Assembly: GCA_001939145.1 (NCBI GenBank)
Contig: LSRX01000753.1
Location: 189,114 to 253,113, forward strand
Length of the DNA: 64,000 nucleotides
Direction of reading: 5' to 3'
DNA from: Symbiodinium microadriaticum
Lineage: Eukaryota > Sar > Dinophyceae > Suessiales > Symbiodiniaceae
Shown: positions 62,083 to 64,000 of the stretch, piece by piece
Layout of the letters: the number at the start of each line of letters is the position of its first letter
Numbering within the stretch: position 1 is the first letter of the stretch
Translations under genes and position numbers: made by a program
The notes under the pieces: generated by a model
Databases searched by the model: none
Seen by the model: only the letters and a program-made list of their open reading frames with translations
Told to the model about the DNA's origin: nothing

Positions 62083-64000
62083 GGCCCGGACAGGATAGGA
62101 AGGAAGTATTCTGCGGGTTCATGGACTCTCAGGCAGGTGGGCATGTCTTCATTGCAAATGACATCAAGCAGAAGTTACAAAAAAAACCTCGAAGTAGCCA
62201 AAAGCAAGGCTTTCGCTGGCGAGGCTGTGCATCGTGCAGCGTGCAACGCTCCGTCCTTTGTCCCGTTGCACCAGCCCCAACCCAATAGCACGTTTTCGAC
62301 TGCCTGCAGGTGCGGATGTTTGGAGAACTTGGCCCCAGCTCAGCCGCCACAAAGTTCCACGGCAGCTCCGGCGCCCCTGCAGACGTCGCAAGAGAAAGCA
62401 GGAGAAAGAACATGGGAAGGCTGACAGAGACCGACGATGCAGCTCGACGCTGCGAGGCATGCATCCGCTCCCATCTCTGTCGCTGTCGATCTGCTTCCAG
62501 GAAACCAGCCCACAATGCTCTGGCTACCACGAAACACCTGTTGCAAAAAAAAACCCTTGAACAAGAAGGTTTCACGTGCAGCGATGCCCTCCTGGAGTCC
62601 GACTAAACTCCTTCACATTCATTCGGCACACCGCCCGACCACTATCAGGAAACAATGGGAGATGCCTGCGCCATTTTGGTAAGGGTCTGCTTGCCTCCAG
62701 CATCCGCAGGCCGGCAGATCTGTCGAAATACGGCGCGAACCGTTCTCGGCGACTTGCCTACACGAGAGCGAAAAGGACATAACAAGCAACATGTGGTCGT
62801 CACATAAAACATGTAGACATTTGTTGACAGGGTTGGTGCCACCAAGGCTTATGATGCTGCGAGCAAGAGACTGCTCGACTCCCGAAGCTGGCTGCAAAGC
62901 ACTTCAAAGGGAGTCGGACAAAATGGGTAAACACCTGGTGCTGACCTCGCGCCAGCTGCTCTTTCAGAAGGAATTCCGCCTCAGGGCCGCAAGTGTGACC
63001 CCAGCATGGACCCGTGAAATTGTAAGCACACAGCTCGACCACCTTTACTTGTCCTGCATCCTACAGAAGATTTTCGAGCAAAACGGATTGAATTTCGGGG
63101 CAGCCCTATCAGACACTTCGAAGGGGAAACGCTCGCGTCTTCCGCACCCCACAAAGAGATCGGATAGTGTGAAACACAACCCAATCTACAGCATTCCAGC
63201 TCCACTGCGCGGACGGGGTAGCGCAGGCTGCCCTGTCGAGCCTTGTGCTGAAACGTCACCTCTGCAGGGGATCGCTCGATGCGGTTGCTCTGGCGGTGCA
63301 TGAGAGTAACCTCGGAAGGCCCAGAATGCGATCATGTCGAAGCACTGGGCTAGCTACCCAGAAAGTGCCTATAGCATGGCAGGTAGCAGTTATTGAGCAC
63401 ATAACCAACATCACTTGTGTTGGTGTCGGCCAGTAACCCTGCGCATGTTCAAGTGCTGGAGGTGCGTTTTCCGTCAGCGGGTCGGTGGCAACTTCCAGAA
63501 TTGGCCCAATCTTGCTTGCAACTACTACGTTGCGACGAGAAGAGCCCGCCACGAATTGTCATCCCGGCCAGGTTCAAGAAAGAGACAAGATTTTCCCCAG
63601 CGCCGTTGCAGCGATGCCCTTGCGCCAAAGTTCCGCTGTTGCGCGCGCCGATGTGCACGGTCGAAGGCCGCACGATCTCTGCGCTAATTAGATAGGCATG
63701 TTAGCTCGGCTGTGGCACAGTCGCGAGCGATTTAGCCGATGCTCAAAGTCTCAAATTCACCGCGCCTCGCGTGGAAGTTGGATCCTCAACTGCTCTCTTG
63801 AGACACTCTCATCATACCTCTCTGTGTGACCTTTAGAACTGGAAGACATATCCGCCGAGGCCGGAGGCCCCAGGCGTTTAGATCAGTGGGTTCGGGGAGT
63901 TTGGGTGGTTGTAGTAGAGTAGTAACCCACCCCCTACCCCCTCCCTTTGGTCGGCTCCAATTTCGCTGCTTTCTTGGGGGGGAGGGGGGAGGGCGCGGGG
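62083..64000. other. Upstream flank of the membrane-protein gene, no gene recognised
   Basis: Frames at 62129-62575 (minus, with a hydrophobic MFFLLLSLATSAGAPELP piece that could be another signal peptide) and 62791-63303 (plus) are open but match nothing known. The last 100 bases are C runs followed by G runs (about 63930-64000), simple sequence. Confidence 0.35.

Overview
This window looks like nuclear DNA of a dinoflagellate, of the Symbiodiniaceae sort. The evidence is direct. Genes are cut into small exons whose 3' splice sites read AG|G almost without exception. Many introns start with GC or GA instead of GT: in the 19 introns I could close by reading frame plus protein homology, I count 10 GC, 3 GA and 6 GT donors. 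There are few bacterial-style signals, and a probable relic of the dinoflagellate spliced leader lies upstream of the first gene. Protein families fit too: an intron-poor PPR protein with a degenerate deaminase-like tail, ankyrin-repeat proteins and a bacterial-type beta-galactosidase.

Layout. From 1 to about 49.0 kb every gene I can support lies on the plus strand: a secreted ankyrin protein (1.34-1.79 kb), a 915-residue PPR protein (3.14-5.89 kb), an RRP15-like rRNA-processing factor (8.07-8.64 kb), a mitochondrial-type S-adenosylmethionine carrier in about ten exons (18.5-20.7 kb), a multi-exon ankyrin protein (21.4-23.8 kb), a LacZ-type GH2 beta-galactosidase in more than 20 exons (27.5-35.3 kb), a coiled-coil/proline-rich protein with what looks like the start of a formin FH2 domain (36.2-37.8 kb and possibly on to 39.7 kb), a protein kinase with altered key residues (42.3-43.9 kb) and a small basic protein (48.6-49.0 kb). 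Weak open frames and single exons lie between them.

From about 49.2 to 54.45 kb the sequence abruptly becomes very AT-rich and non-coding, interrupted by a 631-base run of N. Beyond it the base composition returns to that of the left side, but the supported exons are on the minus strand: one membrane-type exon at 57.3-57.5 kb and a complete two-exon gene for a 330-residue type I membrane protein (62.08-60.75 kb). The two unidirectional gene blocks therefore converge on the AT-rich island. That matches what is known of dinoflagellate chromosomes, where unidirectional gene arrays end at domain boundaries with a GC dip. A 685-bp element with about 65-bp terminal inverted repeats and an internal minisatellite lies at 58.15-58.83 kb.

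The genes do not form one pathway. They read as unrelated housekeeping and accessory functions sharing a transcription direction: organelle RNA processing (PPR), ribosome biogenesis (RRP15), methyl-donor transport (SAM carrier), glycoside hydrolysis (LacZ-like), cytoskeleton (formin-like) and signalling (kinase). Much of the remaining sequence is intergenic or intronic with microsatellites. I list those stretches as such and do not force gene calls on them.
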